Assembly: GCA_017434845.1 (NCBI GenBank)
Contig: JAFSGD010000007.1
Span: forward strand, 1 to 47,687
Direction: 5' to 3'
DNA length: 47,687 nt
From: Clostridia bacterium
Lineage (GTDB): Bacteria; Bacillota; Clostridia; Oscillospirales; CAG-382
Part shown: positions 19,612 to 28,883 of the stretch, in pieces
Layout: every line of letters starts with the position of its first letter
How positions within the stretch are numbered: position 1 is the stretch's first letter
Notes under the pieces: model-generated
Told to the model about the DNA's origin: nothing
Seen by the model: the letters and a program-made list of their open reading frames with translations, nothing else
The model's database searches: none
Program-made: the position numbers and the translations under genes

Positions 19612-20915
19612 TGTTCCGGGTCTTCGGAAACGCGTGGAAAATACCCGATCTGAAGAAAAAGATACTCTTCACTGTAATCGTTCTCGTTCTTTACAGGCTC
19701 GGTTCTGCGATCCCTGTTCCTTACGTTGACGGTGCGGAGCTTTCCAAGCTTATGGAAGGTGCAAGCGATACGCTCTTCGGATACTTCAATATGCTTTCCG
19801 GTTATGCGTTCTCCCAGGGTACTCTTTTTGCTCTCGGTGTTAGCCCTTACATTACTGCGTCTATCGTAATTCAGCTTTTAACCATCGCTATTCCCGCTCT
19901 TGAACGTATGTCCAAGGCAGGTCCCGAGGGTCAGGCAAAAATCAGCAAGATCACCCGTTATGTAACGATCGTTCTTGCTATCATCACCGCATATGGTTAC
20001 TATATAACCATCAAAAACACCTATCCCGGCCTTATCGCAGACGGTTGGTTCCCCGCAGTTGTTATCGTTGTAACTCTTACTGCAGGTGCTTCCATCGTTA
20101 TGTGGACAGGTGAAAGAATCGACGATAAGGGTATCGGCAACGGTATCTCGATGATTCTTTTCGCGAACATCGTTTCTCGCGGTGCTTCGCTTGTAACAAC
20201 TATGTATCAGCTCATCAGAGACGGCTTTGATCTCGATATCAAGAGCGGCACAACCCAGACTCTTTGGGTTCTCCTTGCCATCATCATGATGCTCGTTATC
20301 ATCGCTCTCACCGTATTCTTCTCTAACTCCGAGCGTCGTCTTAACGTTCAGTACGCTAAGCGTCAGGTAGGCAGAAAGATGTATGGCGGTATGAGCACCT
20401 CGCTTCCTATAAAGGTTCTCATGAGCGGCGTTATGCCCATAATCTTCGCTAACGCGATCGTTATGATGCCCGCAACCCTCGCAATGATCTTCCCCTCTTG
20501 GGAAGCAGGCGTAACCAAGTGGTTCTCGGCAAGCTCCGATTATCCTTTCTATGTGATCGCAACCTTCCTTCTTATCGTAGGCTTTGCATATTTCTACCTT
20601 TCCATTTCCTTCAATACCGTAGAAGTTGCAAACAACCTTAAGAAGAACGGTGGTACGATCCTTGGCTACAGACCCGGTAAGCCTACTGCCGACTACCTCA
20701 AGAAGGTAGTTAACAGAGTAACTCTTATGGGTTCTGTATTCCTCTCCTTTATGGCGATTTTCCCGATCCTTCTTTCTTGGACCGGCCAACCCGCTCTCCA
20801 GTATCTGGTATTCGGCGGCACCTCGATGATAATTCTCGTCAGCGTTGCTCTCGAAACTACCCGTCAGCTCGAAAGCGAGATCACAATGCGCCATTATAAA
20901 GGTTTCCTTGACTAA
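19611..20915 (+). CDS. secY: Protein translocase subunit SecY
   Basis: A 434-residue, ten-helix channel protein of the SecYEG translocon, through which the signal-peptide protein at 38936 would be exported. Conserved features are the plug and first-helix region (YRLGSAIPVPYVD), GNGISMILFANI, the cytoplasmic loop RRLNVQYAKRQVGRKMYGG and the C-terminal MRHYKGFL. Translationally coupled to rplO (TAATG). Confidence 0.98.
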   Translation: MFRVFGNAWKIPDLKKKILFTVIVLVLYRLGSAIPVPYVDGAELSKLMEGASDTLFGYFNMLSGYAFSQGTLFALGVSPYITASIVIQLLTIAIPALERMSKAGPEGQAKISKITRYVTIVLAIITAYGYYITIKNTYPGLIADGWFPAVVIVVTLTAGASIVMWTGERIDDKGIGNGISMILFANIVSRGASLVTTMYQLIRDGFDLDIKSGTTQTLWVLLAIIMMLVIIALTVFFSNSERRLNVQYAKRQVGRKMYGGMSTSLPIKVLMSGVMPIIFANAIVMMPATLAMIFPSWEAGVTKWFSASSDYPFYVIATFLLIVGFAYFYLSISFNTVEVANNLKKNGGTILGYRPGKPTADYLKKVVNRVTLMGSVFLSFMAIFPILLSWTGQPALQYLVFGGTSMIILVSVALETTRQLESEITMRHYKGFLD

Positions 20916-20927
20916 GGAGTTCGCACT

Positions 20928-21560
20928 ATGAATATCATTCTGTTTGGCCCTCCCGGTGCGGGTAAGGGCACCCAGGCGGATATCATATCCGGCGAAATGA
21001 ATATTCCTACCCTTTCAACCGGCGCAATGCTCCGCGAGGCGATGAAAGCAGGCACCCCTATGGGCCTTGCCGCTAAATCCGCCATCGATCAGGGCGCGTT
21101 GGTTTCCGACGAGGTCGTAATCGGCATCGTTAAGGATAGGATCGCCCAAGATGACTGCAAGGGAGGCTTCATCCTCGATGGCTTCCCCCGCACGATTCCT
21201 CAGGCAGAAGCGCTTGATGCAATGGGCGTAAAGATCGACGTCGTTCTCGACGTTGAGGTTCCCGACGATGCTATCGTCGAGCGTATGAGCGGCAGAAGAC
21301 TTTGTTCTGCCTGCGGCGCAAGCTATCACGTTAAGTATAATCCCTCTGCGGATGGCGAAACCTGTGATAAATGCGGCGCACCGCTCACCTTGCGCGCCGA
21401 TGATAAGCCCGAAGTCGTGCTGAACCGCCTTGGCGTTTATCACGCCGAAACCGAACCGCTTATCGGTTTCTATAAAAACAAGAACCTTCTCGTAACTGTC
21501 GATGGACAGAAAACTCCGGCAGAAGTAACTGCCGATATTAAGAAGGCTCTCGGAATATGA
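20928..21560 (+). CDS. adk: Adenylate kinase, zinc-lid form
   Basis: A 210-residue enzyme interconverting ATP, AMP and ADP. The P-loop GPPGAGKGT occupies residues 7-15, the AMP site includes LSTGAMLREA and GFPRT, and the lid domain has a four-cysteine zinc site (Cys126, 129, 146, 149), common in Gram-positives. It sits in its conserved place after secY and overlaps map by 4 nt (ATGA). Confidence 0.97.
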   Translation: MNIILFGPPGAGKGTQADIISGEMNIPTLSTGAMLREAMKAGTPMGLAAKSAIDQGALVSDEVVIGIVKDRIAQDDCKGGFILDGFPRTIPQAEALDAMGVKIDVVLDVEVPDDAIVERMSGRRLCSACGASYHVKYNPSADGETCDKCGAPLTLRADDKPEVVLNRLGVYHAETEPLIGFYKNKNLLVTVDGQKTPAEVTADIKKALGI

Positions 21561-22309
21561 TAACTTTGAAATCGGGTGATGAAATCATCCGCATGCGCGA
21601 TGCCGGCAGAATTGCCGCGATCGCACGCGAGATCGGCGGTGAATGCGTCCGCGAGGGCGTAACCACCGCGCAGATCGACCGTGAGATCAAAAAAAGCATT
21701 CTGTCTCACGGAGCAAAGCCTTCCTTTTTGGGATACGGCGGCTTTCCGGCATCGGCGTGCATCAGTGTTAATGAGGAGATCATTCACGGAATCCCTTCTT
21801 CAAACCGTGTGCTGAAAAACGGTGATATAGTCAAGATCGATGTTGGCGCTTTTTATAAGGGCTATCATGGTGACTGCGCGGCTACTTTCACTGTCGGCAA
21901 CGTTTCCGAAGAAGCACAAAGGCTCATATCGGTAACCAAAGAAAGCTTTTTCAAGGGAATAGCTGCCATAAAAGACGGCGCTCGCTTGGGCGATATCGGT
22001 TATGCGATACAAAGCTACGTAGAAAGCTTCGGCTTCTCGGTAGTTCGTGAGTATATCGGTCATGGAATCGGCAGAAAGTTGCATGAAGACCCCGAGGTTC
22101 CCAATTACGGAACAGCGGGCCGCGGCCAGCGCTTGCGCGAGGGAATGACGATTGCGATTGAGCCTATGGTAAATGCAGGCGATTGGAATGTCCGCGTTCT
22201 CGACGACGAATGGACAGTCGTAACGGCAGACGGAAAGCTTTCCGCTCATTATGAAAACACCGTTGCGATAACCGCCAATGGCGTGCTGATACTTACGGAT
22301 CCGTCTTAA
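21557..22309 (+). CDS. map: Methionine aminopeptidase, type I
   Basis: A 250-residue metalloenzyme removing initiator methionine. Metal-binding segments are visible in order: KIDVGAFYKGYHGDC (two Asp), IGHGIGRKLHEDP (His), EPMVNAG (Glu) and the C-terminal HYENTVAI (Glu). It overlaps adk by 4 nt. Confidence 0.97.
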   Translation: MITLKSGDEIIRMRDAGRIAAIAREIGGECVREGVTTAQIDREIKKSILSHGAKPSFLGYGGFPASACISVNEEIIHGIPSSNRVLKNGDIVKIDVGAFYKGYHGDCAATFTVGNVSEEAQRLISVTKESFFKGIAAIKDGARLGDIGYAIQSYVESFGFSVVREYIGHGIGRKLHEDPEVPNYGTAGRGQRLREGMTIAIEPMVNAGDWNVRVLDDEWTVVTADGKLSAHYENTVAITANGVLILTDPS

Positions 22310-22321
22310 AGAGGTTGTTAA

Positions 22322-22600
22322 ATGAATGACTTATTAGGACAATTGGTCGTATCTTTGGCAGGACGTGATAAAGGATGTATCTGTGCAATCATCGGCAATG
22401 CCGATGAAGAAGGCTTCGTTTATATTGCGGACGGACGATTAAGAAAAGTCGAAAATCCCAAAAAGAAGAAGCTAAAGCACCTGAAACCGATCGATCGGCC
22501 CGATCGCGAAAGTGTTCGCCTTCCTTCCGAACGGTTAACAAACCGCTTTATCAGGGAAGCTGTGAATGCACTGAACGAAACAGAATCAGAGCCGATATAA
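22322..22600 (+). CDS. KOW-domain RNA-binding protein (L14e/L6e/L27e-like)
   Basis: A 92-residue basic protein whose first ~50 residues look like a KOW domain ([18 protein letters not shown], then [14 protein letters not shown]). Similar small proteins lie between map and infA in many Clostridia and are thought to bind RNA or the ribosome, but the precise role is unknown. AGAGG precedes the ATG. Confidence 0.88.
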   Translation: MNDLLGQLVVSLAGRDKGCICAIIGNADEEGFVYIADGRLRKVENPKKKKLKHLKPIDRPDRESVRLPSERLTNRFIREAVNALNETESEPI

Positions 22601-22616
22601 CAAAGGAGGAATTATT

Positions 22617-22835
22617 CTGGCTAAAAGCGATGTAATTGAATGCGAGGGCGTTGTAGTTGAATCTCTGCCCAATACCGTGTTCAAAGTTAAGCTCACAAAC
22701 GGTCACATAGTAACCGCGCATATTTCCGGCAAAATGCGCATGAACTATATAAAAGTCGTTCCCGGCGATAAGGTAACGGTTGAAGTTTCAATCTATGATC
22801 TTTCCCAGGGAAGAATAACTTTCAGAGCAAAGTAA
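22617..22835 (+). CDS. infA: Translation initiation factor IF-1, apparent CTG start
   Basis: The reading frame from 22617 encodes 72 residues, exactly the usual IF-1 length: after the initiator, [18 protein letters not shown], then the OB-fold segments [20 protein letters not shown] and [12 protein letters not shown] and the end GRITFRAK. There is no in-frame ATG, GTG or TTG at the conserved N-terminus. CTG at 22617-22619 lies 7 nt after a perfect AGGAGG (22604-22609) and immediately precedes the conserved Ala-Lys. The preceding in-frame codon is ATT (22614), also a possible rare start. IF-1 binds the ribosomal A site and, with IF-3, governs start-codon selection. Confidence 0.93.
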   Translation: MAKSDVIECEGVVVESLPNTVFKVKLTNGHIVTAHISGKMRMNYIKVVPGDKVTVEVSIYDLSQGRITFRAK

Positions 22836-22853
22836 TCTGAATGGAGGTATAAA

Positions 22854-22967
22854 ATGAAAGTAAAACCTTCTGTAAAGAAAATGTGCGAAAAGTGCAAGAT
22901 TATCAAGCGCAAAGGCAAAGTAATGGTCATTTGCGAAAATCCGAAGCACAAGCAGAAACAAGGATAG
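22854..22967 (+). CDS. rpmJ: 50S ribosomal protein L36, zinc form
   Basis: A 37-residue protein starting [14 protein letters not shown]. Zinc ligands Cys11, Cys14, Cys27 and His32 are present. Too small for many gene finders but in its standard place between infA and rpsM, with GGAGG upstream. Confidence 0.97.
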   Translation: MKVKPSVKKMCEKCKIIKRKGKVMVICENPKHKQKQG

Positions 22968-22977
22968 GAGATTAAAT

Positions 22978-23346
22978 ATGGCTCGTATTTCCGGTGTTGA
23001 TATTCCCAACGCAAAAAGAGTTGAGATCGGTCTCACCTATATCTACGGAATAGGCAGAAGCCGCTCCAACGAGATCCTCAAGAAGACCGGTGTCAATCCC
23101 GATACCAGAGTTAAGGATCTTACCGAGGAAGATGTCGCAAAGCTTCGTGATGTAATCGAAAACGAATATCTCGTTGAAGGCGATCTCAAGAGAGAAGTTG
23201 CTCTCAACATCAAGAGAATGGTTGAAATCGATTGCTATCGCGGAACCAGACACAGAAAAGGCCTTCCCGTTCGCGGTCAGAGAACCAAGACCAATGCAAG
23301 AACCAGAAAAGGCCCGGTTAAGACCATCGCAAACAAGAAGAAGTAA
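22978..23346 (+). CDS. rpsM: 30S ribosomal protein S13
   Basis: A 122-residue head protein contacting P-site tRNA. It starts [19 protein letters not shown] and contains [20 protein letters not shown] (conserved basic tail). Confidence 0.98.
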   Translation: MARISGVDIPNAKRVEIGLTYIYGIGRSRSNEILKKTGVNPDTRVKDLTEEDVAKLRDVIENEYLVEGDLKREVALNIKRMVEIDCYRGTRHRKGLPVRGQRTKTNARTRKGPVKTIANKKK

Positions 23347-23362
23347 AGGAGGATAGCGAAAA

Positions 23363-23761
23363 ATGGCAAAAGCACAAAAGAAAACGACTGTCAAGAGACG
23401 TCGCGAAAGAAAGAATGTCGAAAGAGGCCAGGCGCATATCCAGTCGAGCTTCAACAATACCATCGTTACCATCACCGATACTCAGGGTAATGCAATTTCC
23501 TGGGCATCCGCAGGCGAACTTGGTTACAGAGGCTCCAGAAAGTCTACTCCTTTCGCTGCACAGATGGCTGCCGAAACCGCTGCAAAGGCCGCATTGGAAC
23601 ATGGCATGAAAACTGTTGAAGTTTTCGTAAAGGGTCCCGGTCAGGGCAGAGAAGCCGCTATCAGAGCACTTCAGGTAGCAGGTCTCGACATTACACTCAT
23701 TAAAGACGTTACGCCGATCCCTCACAACGGTTGCAGACCGCCTAAGAGAAGACGCGTATAA
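23363..23761 (+). CDS. rpsK: 30S ribosomal protein S11
   Basis: A 132-residue platform protein near the mRNA exit. Conserved segments are [16 protein letters not shown] and the C-terminal [18 protein letters not shown]. Confidence 0.98.
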   Translation: MAKAQKKTTVKRRRERKNVERGQAHIQSSFNNTIVTITDTQGNAISWASAGELGYRGSRKSTPFAAQMAAETAAKAALEHGMKTVEVFVKGPGQGREAAIRALQVAGLDITLIKDVTPIPHNGCRPPKRRRV

Positions 23762-23779
23762 CATTAAACGGAGGAAATT

Positions 23780-24412
23780 ATGGCAAGATATACTGGACCT
23801 TCCTGCCGCCTTTGCCGCAGAGAAGGCTGCAAGCTTTACCTCAAGGGTGAAAGATGCACCAGCGACAAGTGTGCACTTTCCCGCAGAGCGCAGGCTCCCG
23901 GTCAGCACGGTGCCGGCAGCGGTAGAAGAAGAGTCAAGGAATATAGCCTTCAGCTTCGCGAAAAGCAGAAAGCTAAAAGGTACTATGGCATTCTGGAAAA
24001 GCAGTTTGAAAACTACTTCAAAAAGGCCGACAGAAAAGAAGGCCAGACCGGTGAGAACCTTCTCATCATGATCGAGCGTCGTCTCGATAACGTAGTTTAC
24101 CGCATGGGCATGGCAGACAGCCGTAAGGAAGCTCGCCAGCTCGTTCTTCACGGACATTTCACTGTTAACGGCAAGAAGGTTAACATTCCTTCTTACGAAG
24201 TACGCAAGGGCGATGTAGTTGCTCTTAAGGAAGATAGCCGTAAGCTTGAAAAGTTCAAGGTGCTTATCGAGAATATCACCGCAAGGACAGTACCTTCCTG
24301 GATGGATATTGATAAGGAAAACATCGTCGCTACTATCAAGGAACTTCCCAAGAGAGAAGACGTTGATTTCCCGTTCGAAGAACACCTTATCGTCGAGTTG
24401 TATTCGAAATAA
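23780..24412 (+). CDS. rpsD: 30S ribosomal protein S4, cysteine (zinc) form
   Basis: A 210-residue primary assembly protein and common autoregulator of alpha operons. N-terminal cysteines (Cys9, Cys12, Cys26, Cys31) mark the zinc-binding form. The S4 RNA-binding domain ([20 protein letters not shown] and [15 protein letters not shown]) follows. Confidence 0.97.
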   Translation: MARYTGPSCRLCRREGCKLYLKGERCTSDKCALSRRAQAPGQHGAGSGRRRVKEYSLQLREKQKAKRYYGILEKQFENYFKKADRKEGQTGENLLIMIERRLDNVVYRMGMADSRKEARQLVLHGHFTVNGKKVNIPSYEVRKGDVVALKEDSRKLEKFKVLIENITARTVPSWMDIDKENIVATIKELPKREDVDFPFEEHLIVELYSK

Positions 24413-24459
24413 TCACTTCTGTGTAACAGGAGTTCCAACTATAAGAGGAGGAAAACAGA

Positions 24460-25410
24460 ATGATCGAAATCGAAAGGCCGAATATTTCTACCGCCGAGCT
24501 CAGCGAAGACGGAAAACACGGTGTGTTTGTTGTAGAGCCTCTTGAAAGAGGCTATGGCATCACACTCGGCAACTCTTTGCGCCGCATTCTTCTCAGCTCC
24601 TTGCCCGGTGTTGCGGCATCCAGCGTTAAGATCGATGGCGTTCTTCATGAGATCTCAACTGTACCCGGCGTTACCGAAGATGTACCCGAAATCATTCTTA
24701 ATGTAAAGGGCATCGTTGCTAAGCTTTATTGCCAGCAACCCAAGACCTGCATAATCGACGTTCGCGGCGGCGAAGTAACCGCAGGCGACATTCAGGTCGA
24801 TTCGGATATCGAGATACTTAATCCCGATCACCACATAGCGACCGTTGAAACGGGCGCACCCTTCTTCATGGAGATTACTTTCGAACACGGCAGAGGATAT
24901 GTTTCCTCGGAGAAGAATAAGGCCGCGGTTGAAAACCCTGTAATCGGCGTTATCTACACTGATTCTATCTTCACCCCGGTTTATAAAGCGAATTTCACGG
25001 TTTCCAACACCCGTGTCGGCAATATAACCGACTTCGACAAGCTCGAGCTCGATGTTACAACCAACGGCACCATCGATGCGAAAGAAGCTGTATCTCTTGC
25101 AGCAAAAATTCTTAACGAGCACCTCAATCTCTTCATTGAGCTTTCGGATGAAGCAAAGAATACCGAAATTCTTGTTGACAGACCCGAAACCAAGAAGGAA
25201 AAGGTTCTCGAAATGACAATCGAAGAGCTCGATATGTCTGTAAGAAGCTTCAACTGCCTTAAGAGAGCGGGCATTGATACCGTCGAAGACCTTACAAACA
25301 GGACCGAGGAGGATATGATCAAGGTCAGAAACCTCGGCAAAAAATCGCTTGAGGAAGTCATCCAAAAGCTCCAGTCCCTTGGATTGTCGCTTAGAAAATC
25401 CGATGACTGA
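24460..25410 (+). CDS. rpoA: DNA-directed RNA polymerase subunit alpha
   Basis: A 316-residue subunit that nucleates RNA polymerase assembly. The N-terminal dimerisation domain has [20 protein letters not shown]; the C-terminal domain, which binds UP-element DNA and activators, has [21 protein letters not shown] and [11 protein letters not shown]. The length is standard. Confidence 0.98.
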   Translation: MIEIERPNISTAELSEDGKHGVFVVEPLERGYGITLGNSLRRILLSSLPGVAASSVKIDGVLHEISTVPGVTEDVPEIILNVKGIVAKLYCQQPKTCIIDVRGGEVTAGDIQVDSDIEILNPDHHIATVETGAPFFMEITFEHGRGYVSSEKNKAAVENPVIGVIYTDSIFTPVYKANFTVSNTRVGNITDFDKLELDVTTNGTIDAKEAVSLAAKILNEHLNLFIELSDEAKNTEILVDRPETKKEKVLEMTIEELDMSVRSFNCLKRAGIDTVEDLTNRTEEDMIKVRNLGKKSLEEVIQKLQSLGLSLRKSDD

Positions 25411-25445
25411 TCCCTTGCACTGAATAAAATAAGGAGGCAAAGGAA

Positions 25446-25913
25446 ATGCCCGGAACAAGAAAATTAGGCAGACCTACTGCTCATAGAATGTCTATGCTCA
25501 GAGGTATGGTTACCTTCCTTCTCGAAAAGGGAAGAATCGAAACCACCGTAACCCGTGCTGCCGAAGTCAGCGCACTTGCTGATAAAATGATCACTCTCGG
25601 CAAGAAGAACACCCTTGTCGCTAAAAGACAGGCAATTGCATTCCTCAAGAAGGAAAGCGTTGTTTATAAACTCTTCACCAAGATCGCTCCTCTCTACGAC
25701 GAAAGAAACGGCGGTTACACCCGCGTTCTTAAGATCGGCCCCAGAAGAGGCGACGGTGCAGAAATGGCTATCATCGAGCTTGTAGGTGCAGAATCTCTCT
25801 ATTCCGCAAAGGAAGAGAAGAAGGAAGAACCCAAGGAAGATAAGAAGCCCGCTAAGAAGACCACCAAAAAGGCTGCTGTAAAGGCAGAAGAAAAGGTCGA
25901 AGCTGCTGAATAA
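25446..25913 (+). CDS. rplQ: 50S ribosomal protein L17 with Lys/Ala/Glu-rich tail
   Basis: Residues 1-~116 are a normal L17 ([18 protein letters not shown], with the conserved [15 protein letters not shown]-like end). The final ~38 residues are a low-complexity tail of Lys, Ala, Glu and Pro ([16 protein letters not shown]), making the protein 155 residues against the usual 110-130. Such tails occur in some Clostridia and should be disordered. Last gene of the operon. Confidence 0.96.
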   Translation: MPGTRKLGRPTAHRMSMLRGMVTFLLEKGRIETTVTRAAEVSALADKMITLGKKNTLVAKRQAIAFLKKESVVYKLFTKIAPLYDERNGGYTRVLKIGPRRGDGAEMAIIELVGAESLYSAKEEKKEEPKEDKKPAKKTTKKAAVKAEEKVEAAE

Positions 25914-25921
25914 GCAATAAG

Positions 25922-25951
25922 AAAAGGACGGTTGAATCAACCGTCCTTTTT
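25922..25951 (+). terminator. Terminator of the ribosomal operon (bidirectional)
   Basis: AAAAGGACGGTT and AACCGTCCTTTT form a 12-bp stem with a GAATC loop, followed by T. The A-rich left arm also lets it serve the convergent membrane-protein gene at 25974. Confidence 0.9.
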
Positions 25952-25973
25952 GTTATCCTTTTAATGAGCCGAA

Positions 25974-26723
25974 TTAAATATATTTCTTTTTGTATTTTTT
26001 CTCAACCGCTTTAAGCTTCTTTTTAAATCTTGTTAAAATAATAAGCCACAAAAGCGAGCTTGCCCAAGCCACTATGAAAATAACAGCTTCAAGAACCGCA
26101 TCGATAATGGTAGTAACGTTGGTAGAATATACAATATCACGCATAGATGATGAAAATGGGAAAATCAAAATGCTGAGCGAATATATAAGAAGAATTATTG
26201 TAATTATCACCGAGGGCTTACCCACAGGCTCGCCGTTCATAACGCTTTGAAGATGCTTGACCGTCTTTTTTATTGAAAGGGCATAAACAATCATGATCGC
26301 AAGCATTATGAACGCAAAAACAATAACAGCGATCCATTCGCCGGCGCCCTCCGCATCGGCAGTCATGAGCTTTAAAATAGCCAAAAAAGCAACTGCAGAC
26401 TGAATGACCGTTAAAATAAAAATGCGGTTGATGCGGTTTTCGTCTTGCGCCCTGCCTTTAAAGCGTTTGTATAATCCATAAAGCAAAAAGCCGATATATA
26501 TTGCTATCAAGCCCATGATGGCGGCGTGCGCAATGTTTTCGAAAAAGCTCGCCAAGCTGTTGCCGTTTCGGTTAATGAGCTCGACAATTTCGTTGAAAAT
26601 CGAGCGTCCTAAGGTTAAAACGTTTTGAATTAAATATAAAATAATCGAAATCAAAAATATTTTAGAGGAACCGCATTCGACGGCAATGTTGCTGTAGTTT
26701 TGTTTTTCGTATTTATCGCCCAT
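25974..26723 (-). CDS. Unrecognised membrane protein, about six helices
   Basis: A 249-residue hydrophobic protein I cannot assign to a family. Predicted helices lie near residues 20-40, 66-86, 103-121, 128-150, 172-190 and 207-232, with a lysine-rich cytoplasmic C-terminus (RFKKKLKAVEKKYKKK) and a basic loop after helix 2, giving both ends inside. No catalytic motif, signal peptide or cysteine pair was seen. It is monocistronic, with its own promoter (26753-26781) and a GGAGG site, convergent with the ribosomal operon. Confidence 0.8.
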   Translation of the reverse strand: MGDKYEKQNYSNIAVECGSSKIFLISIILYLIQNVLTLGRSIFNEIVELINRNGNSLASFFENIAHAAIMGLIAIYIGFLLYGLYKRFKGRAQDENRINRIFILTVIQSAVAFLAILKLMTADAEGAGEWIAVIVFAFIMLAIMIVYALSIKKTVKHLQSVMNGEPVGKPSVIITIILLIYSLSILIFPFSSSMRDIVYSTNVTTIIDAVLEAVIFIVAWASSLLWLIILTRFKKKLKAVEKKYKKKYI

Positions 26724-26752
26724 AAAACTCCTCCGTTCGATATTTATAATTA

Positions 26753-26781
26753 ATTATTGCATAATTAAAAAAAATTGTCAA
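26753..26781 (-). promoter_or_regulatory. Promoter of the six-helix membrane protein
   Basis: Minus-strand TTGACA (26776-26781), 17-nt spacer, AATAAT (26753-26758), about 30 nt upstream of the start codon. Confidence 0.65.
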
Positions 26782-26885
26782 GCATTTTATAAACGCCGAA
26801 AAGCTCATAGAACATAAAATTTTATCATATAAAACAACAATTAAAAAATATGCTTGTGATAGCATGGTAAAACTCTAATATTTCA

Positions 26886-26914
26886 TTGACTTTTTGCAAA
26901 TTTTGTGGTATGGT
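26886..26914 (+). promoter_or_regulatory. Promoter of the oxidoreductase-isomerase-NagA-ROK operon
   Basis: TTGACT (26886-26891), 17-nt spacer, TATGGT (26909-26914); the predicted start of transcription is about 30 nt before the first ATG. No clear operator palindrome was seen. Confidence 0.65.
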
Positions 26915-26953
26915 GTAAGTTAAGATATTTTTATTCTATATAAGGGGTATTTT

Positions 26954-28003
26954 ATGGAGAAATTAAGAATCGGCGTTGTTGGCGCAGGAAATATTGCACG
27001 TCATGGACATCTTCCTGCATATAAGCAGTGTTCGAACTGCGTTCCCGTTGCTGTTTGCGATCTCGATCTCGATCGCGCAAAGCAACTTGCAGCCGATTTC
27101 GGCATCGAAGAGGTTTATTCCTCTGTTGAAGAAATGCTTGAAAAGGCAAACATTGATGCTGTTGATATTTGTACTTGGAACAATGCACATGCTCCCGTGC
27201 TTATTGCGGCGGCTAATGCAGGCAAGCACGTAATGTGCGAAAAGCCTCTTGCAATGAACCTTTCCGATGCGTTGCTTATGGAAAAGGCGGTTAAGGATAA
27301 CGATATAATCTTCTTCCTCGCCGTTCCCTCACGCTTCGGTTACGAAAATATGTATGCCCGCGACCTTCTCGAAAGAGGCGAGCTCGGTGAAGTATATTAT
27401 GCAAAAACCTCCAATATTCGCCGTCGCGGTACCCCGACCGGCTGGTTTACCGATAAAAAAACCTCGGGCGGCGGCCCTGTGATCGATATCGGCATTCACC
27501 GTATCGATGCCGCATGGTATCTTATGGGCAATCCCAAGCCCGTACGTGTTTCGGCAAACGTTTTCAATAAGATCGGCGATTATCAGACCAAGGGCGTCGG
27601 TCGTTGGCAGGGAACACCTTGTCCCGATAATAAATTCGATTGCGAGGATTCGGGCGCAGGCTCTATCCATTTCGAAAACGGCGCGGTAATGCTGTTCGAA
27701 GCAAGCTGGGCAATTAATGCCCCCGAAAAGAGCGAAACTCTCATCTGCGGCACAAAAGCAGGTCTTTCGCTCGAGCCGTTAACCGTTTACGGCGAACGTA
27801 ACGAATACCTTTCAACCGACAAAATAACCGTTAATCCCGCAAACGATAAATTCAAGCTTGAAATCGAGCATTTTGCCGATTGTGTGCTTAACGGCATAAA
27901 AGAAACCAAATATCCTATCGAGCAGGCTGTCGATATGCAAAGAATGCTTCAGGCAATATATGATTCGGCAGAGCAGGGAAAAGAAATAGTATTAGGTGAA
28001 TAA
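26954..28003 (+). CDS. Gfo/Idh/MocA family NAD(P)-dependent sugar oxidoreductase
   Basis: A 349-residue cytoplasmic dehydrogenase. The Rossmann domain has GVVGAGNIARHGHLPA (dinucleotide loop near residues 8-15) and the catalytic EKP motif at 96-98. The C-terminal alpha/beta domain supplies Asp178 and His182 in VIDIGIHRID, the family's acid-base pair. Members oxidise a sugar hydroxyl, often at C3, or act on inositols and glycosides. It is the first gene of a five-gene operon, 2 nt before a TIM-barrel isomerase. That pairing recalls keto-sugar pathways in which a glycoside is oxidised before elimination or isomerisation; the substrate is not readable from sequence. Confidence 0.92.
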   Translation: MEKLRIGVVGAGNIARHGHLPAYKQCSNCVPVAVCDLDLDRAKQLAADFGIEEVYSSVEEMLEKANIDAVDICTWNNAHAPVLIAAANAGKHVMCEKPLAMNLSDALLMEKAVKDNDIIFFLAVPSRFGYENMYARDLLERGELGEVYYAKTSNIRRRGTPTGWFTDKKTSGGGPVIDIGIHRIDAAWYLMGNPKPVRVSANVFNKIGDYQTKGVGRWQGTPCPDNKFDCEDSGAGSIHFENGAVMLFEASWAINAPEKSETLICGTKAGLSLEPLTVYGERNEYLSTDKITVNPANDKFKLEIEHFADCVLNGIKETKYPIEQAVDMQRMLQAIYDSAEQGKEIVLGE

Positions 28004-28005
28004 TT

Positions 28006-28878
28006 ATGAAAAGTTGTGTAAGTACGTATAGCTATTACCGCCTTTATGCAGAAGGCAACTTCACCCGTTTTGATGCTATAAACAAAACCAAAGAGCTCGG
28101 GTGCGAGGGTGTTGAGCTCGTTCTCGATGACGTAACTCCCGATGGCTCCACCCCGCGGGAGCACGCTCTTGCGCTGACCGCTCATGCAAAAGAGATCGGG
28201 ATCGAGGTTCCCATTTACACAACGGGCGCGAACTTCTTTCTTCCCGACCCCGAAAGAGAGGTCGAACGCATCTGCAAGCATATCGATATCGCTTCCGAAT
28301 GCGGAATTCCTCTTCTTCGCCACGACGTAACCTATTCTTATTACGAGGGCTATGAGGGCGTAAAGAGCTATAAGCATATTATCGAAAAGGTGGCGCCCTA
28401 TATTTCAAAGGTCGCAACCTATGCCAAATCCAAAAACGTAACCACCTGCTCGGAAAACCACGGCAGATTAATGCAGGATAGCGAAAGAATGCTCGAGCTT
28501 TTCACCGCGGTTGATAACACGAATTATGGCTTCCTTTGCGATATCGGCAACTTCGGCGGTGTAGATGAGGATTGCTCAATCGCGGTATCACGCCTTCTCG
28601 AGCTTATCGTTCACGTTCATGCCAAGGATTGCTTCACACGTTCGGGTATGAGCTATAACCCCGGCAGAGGATTTAACCGCTCTCGCGGCGGAAATTATCG
28701 TCGCGCAACCATTTTCGGCCACGGCGACGTGCCCTCGTTCCAAATCCTTGCGGCAATTAAGAATTCGGGCTATAACGGTTACGTTTCGCTTGAATTCGAG
28801 GGAATGGAATCGGTTATGGACGGTATATCGATAGGAACCGAAAATCTCCAAAGAATGATACGCGACCTCGAGGCTTAA
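28006..28878 (+). CDS. Sugar phosphate isomerase/epimerase (xylose isomerase-like TIM barrel)
   Basis: A 290-residue AP-endonuclease-2/IolE-like TIM-barrel protein. Expected metal-binding segments are seen: GCEGVELV near the N-terminus, CSENHGR with Glu and His, LCDIGNFGGVDED with Asp, VHVHAKDC with His, and the final YVSLEFEGME with Glu. These proteins isomerise, epimerise or dehydrate free or oxidised sugars. It starts 2 nt after the oxidoreductase stop codon, with an AGGTGA ribosome binding site inside the upstream gene, so the pair probably acts in sequence. Confidence 0.9.
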   Translation: MKSCVSTYSYYRLYAEGNFTRFDAINKTKELGCEGVELVLDDVTPDGSTPREHALALTAHAKEIGIEVPIYTTGANFFLPDPEREVERICKHIDIASECGIPLLRHDVTYSYYEGYEGVKSYKHIIEKVAPYISKVATYAKSKNVTTCSENHGRLMQDSERMLELFTAVDNTNYGFLCDIGNFGGVDEDCSIAVSRLLELIVHVHAKDCFTRSGMSYNPGRGFNRSRGGNYRRATIFGHGDVPSFQILAAIKNSGYNGYVSLEFEGMESVMDGISIGTENLQRMIRDLEA

Positions 28879-28883
28879 GCTTT

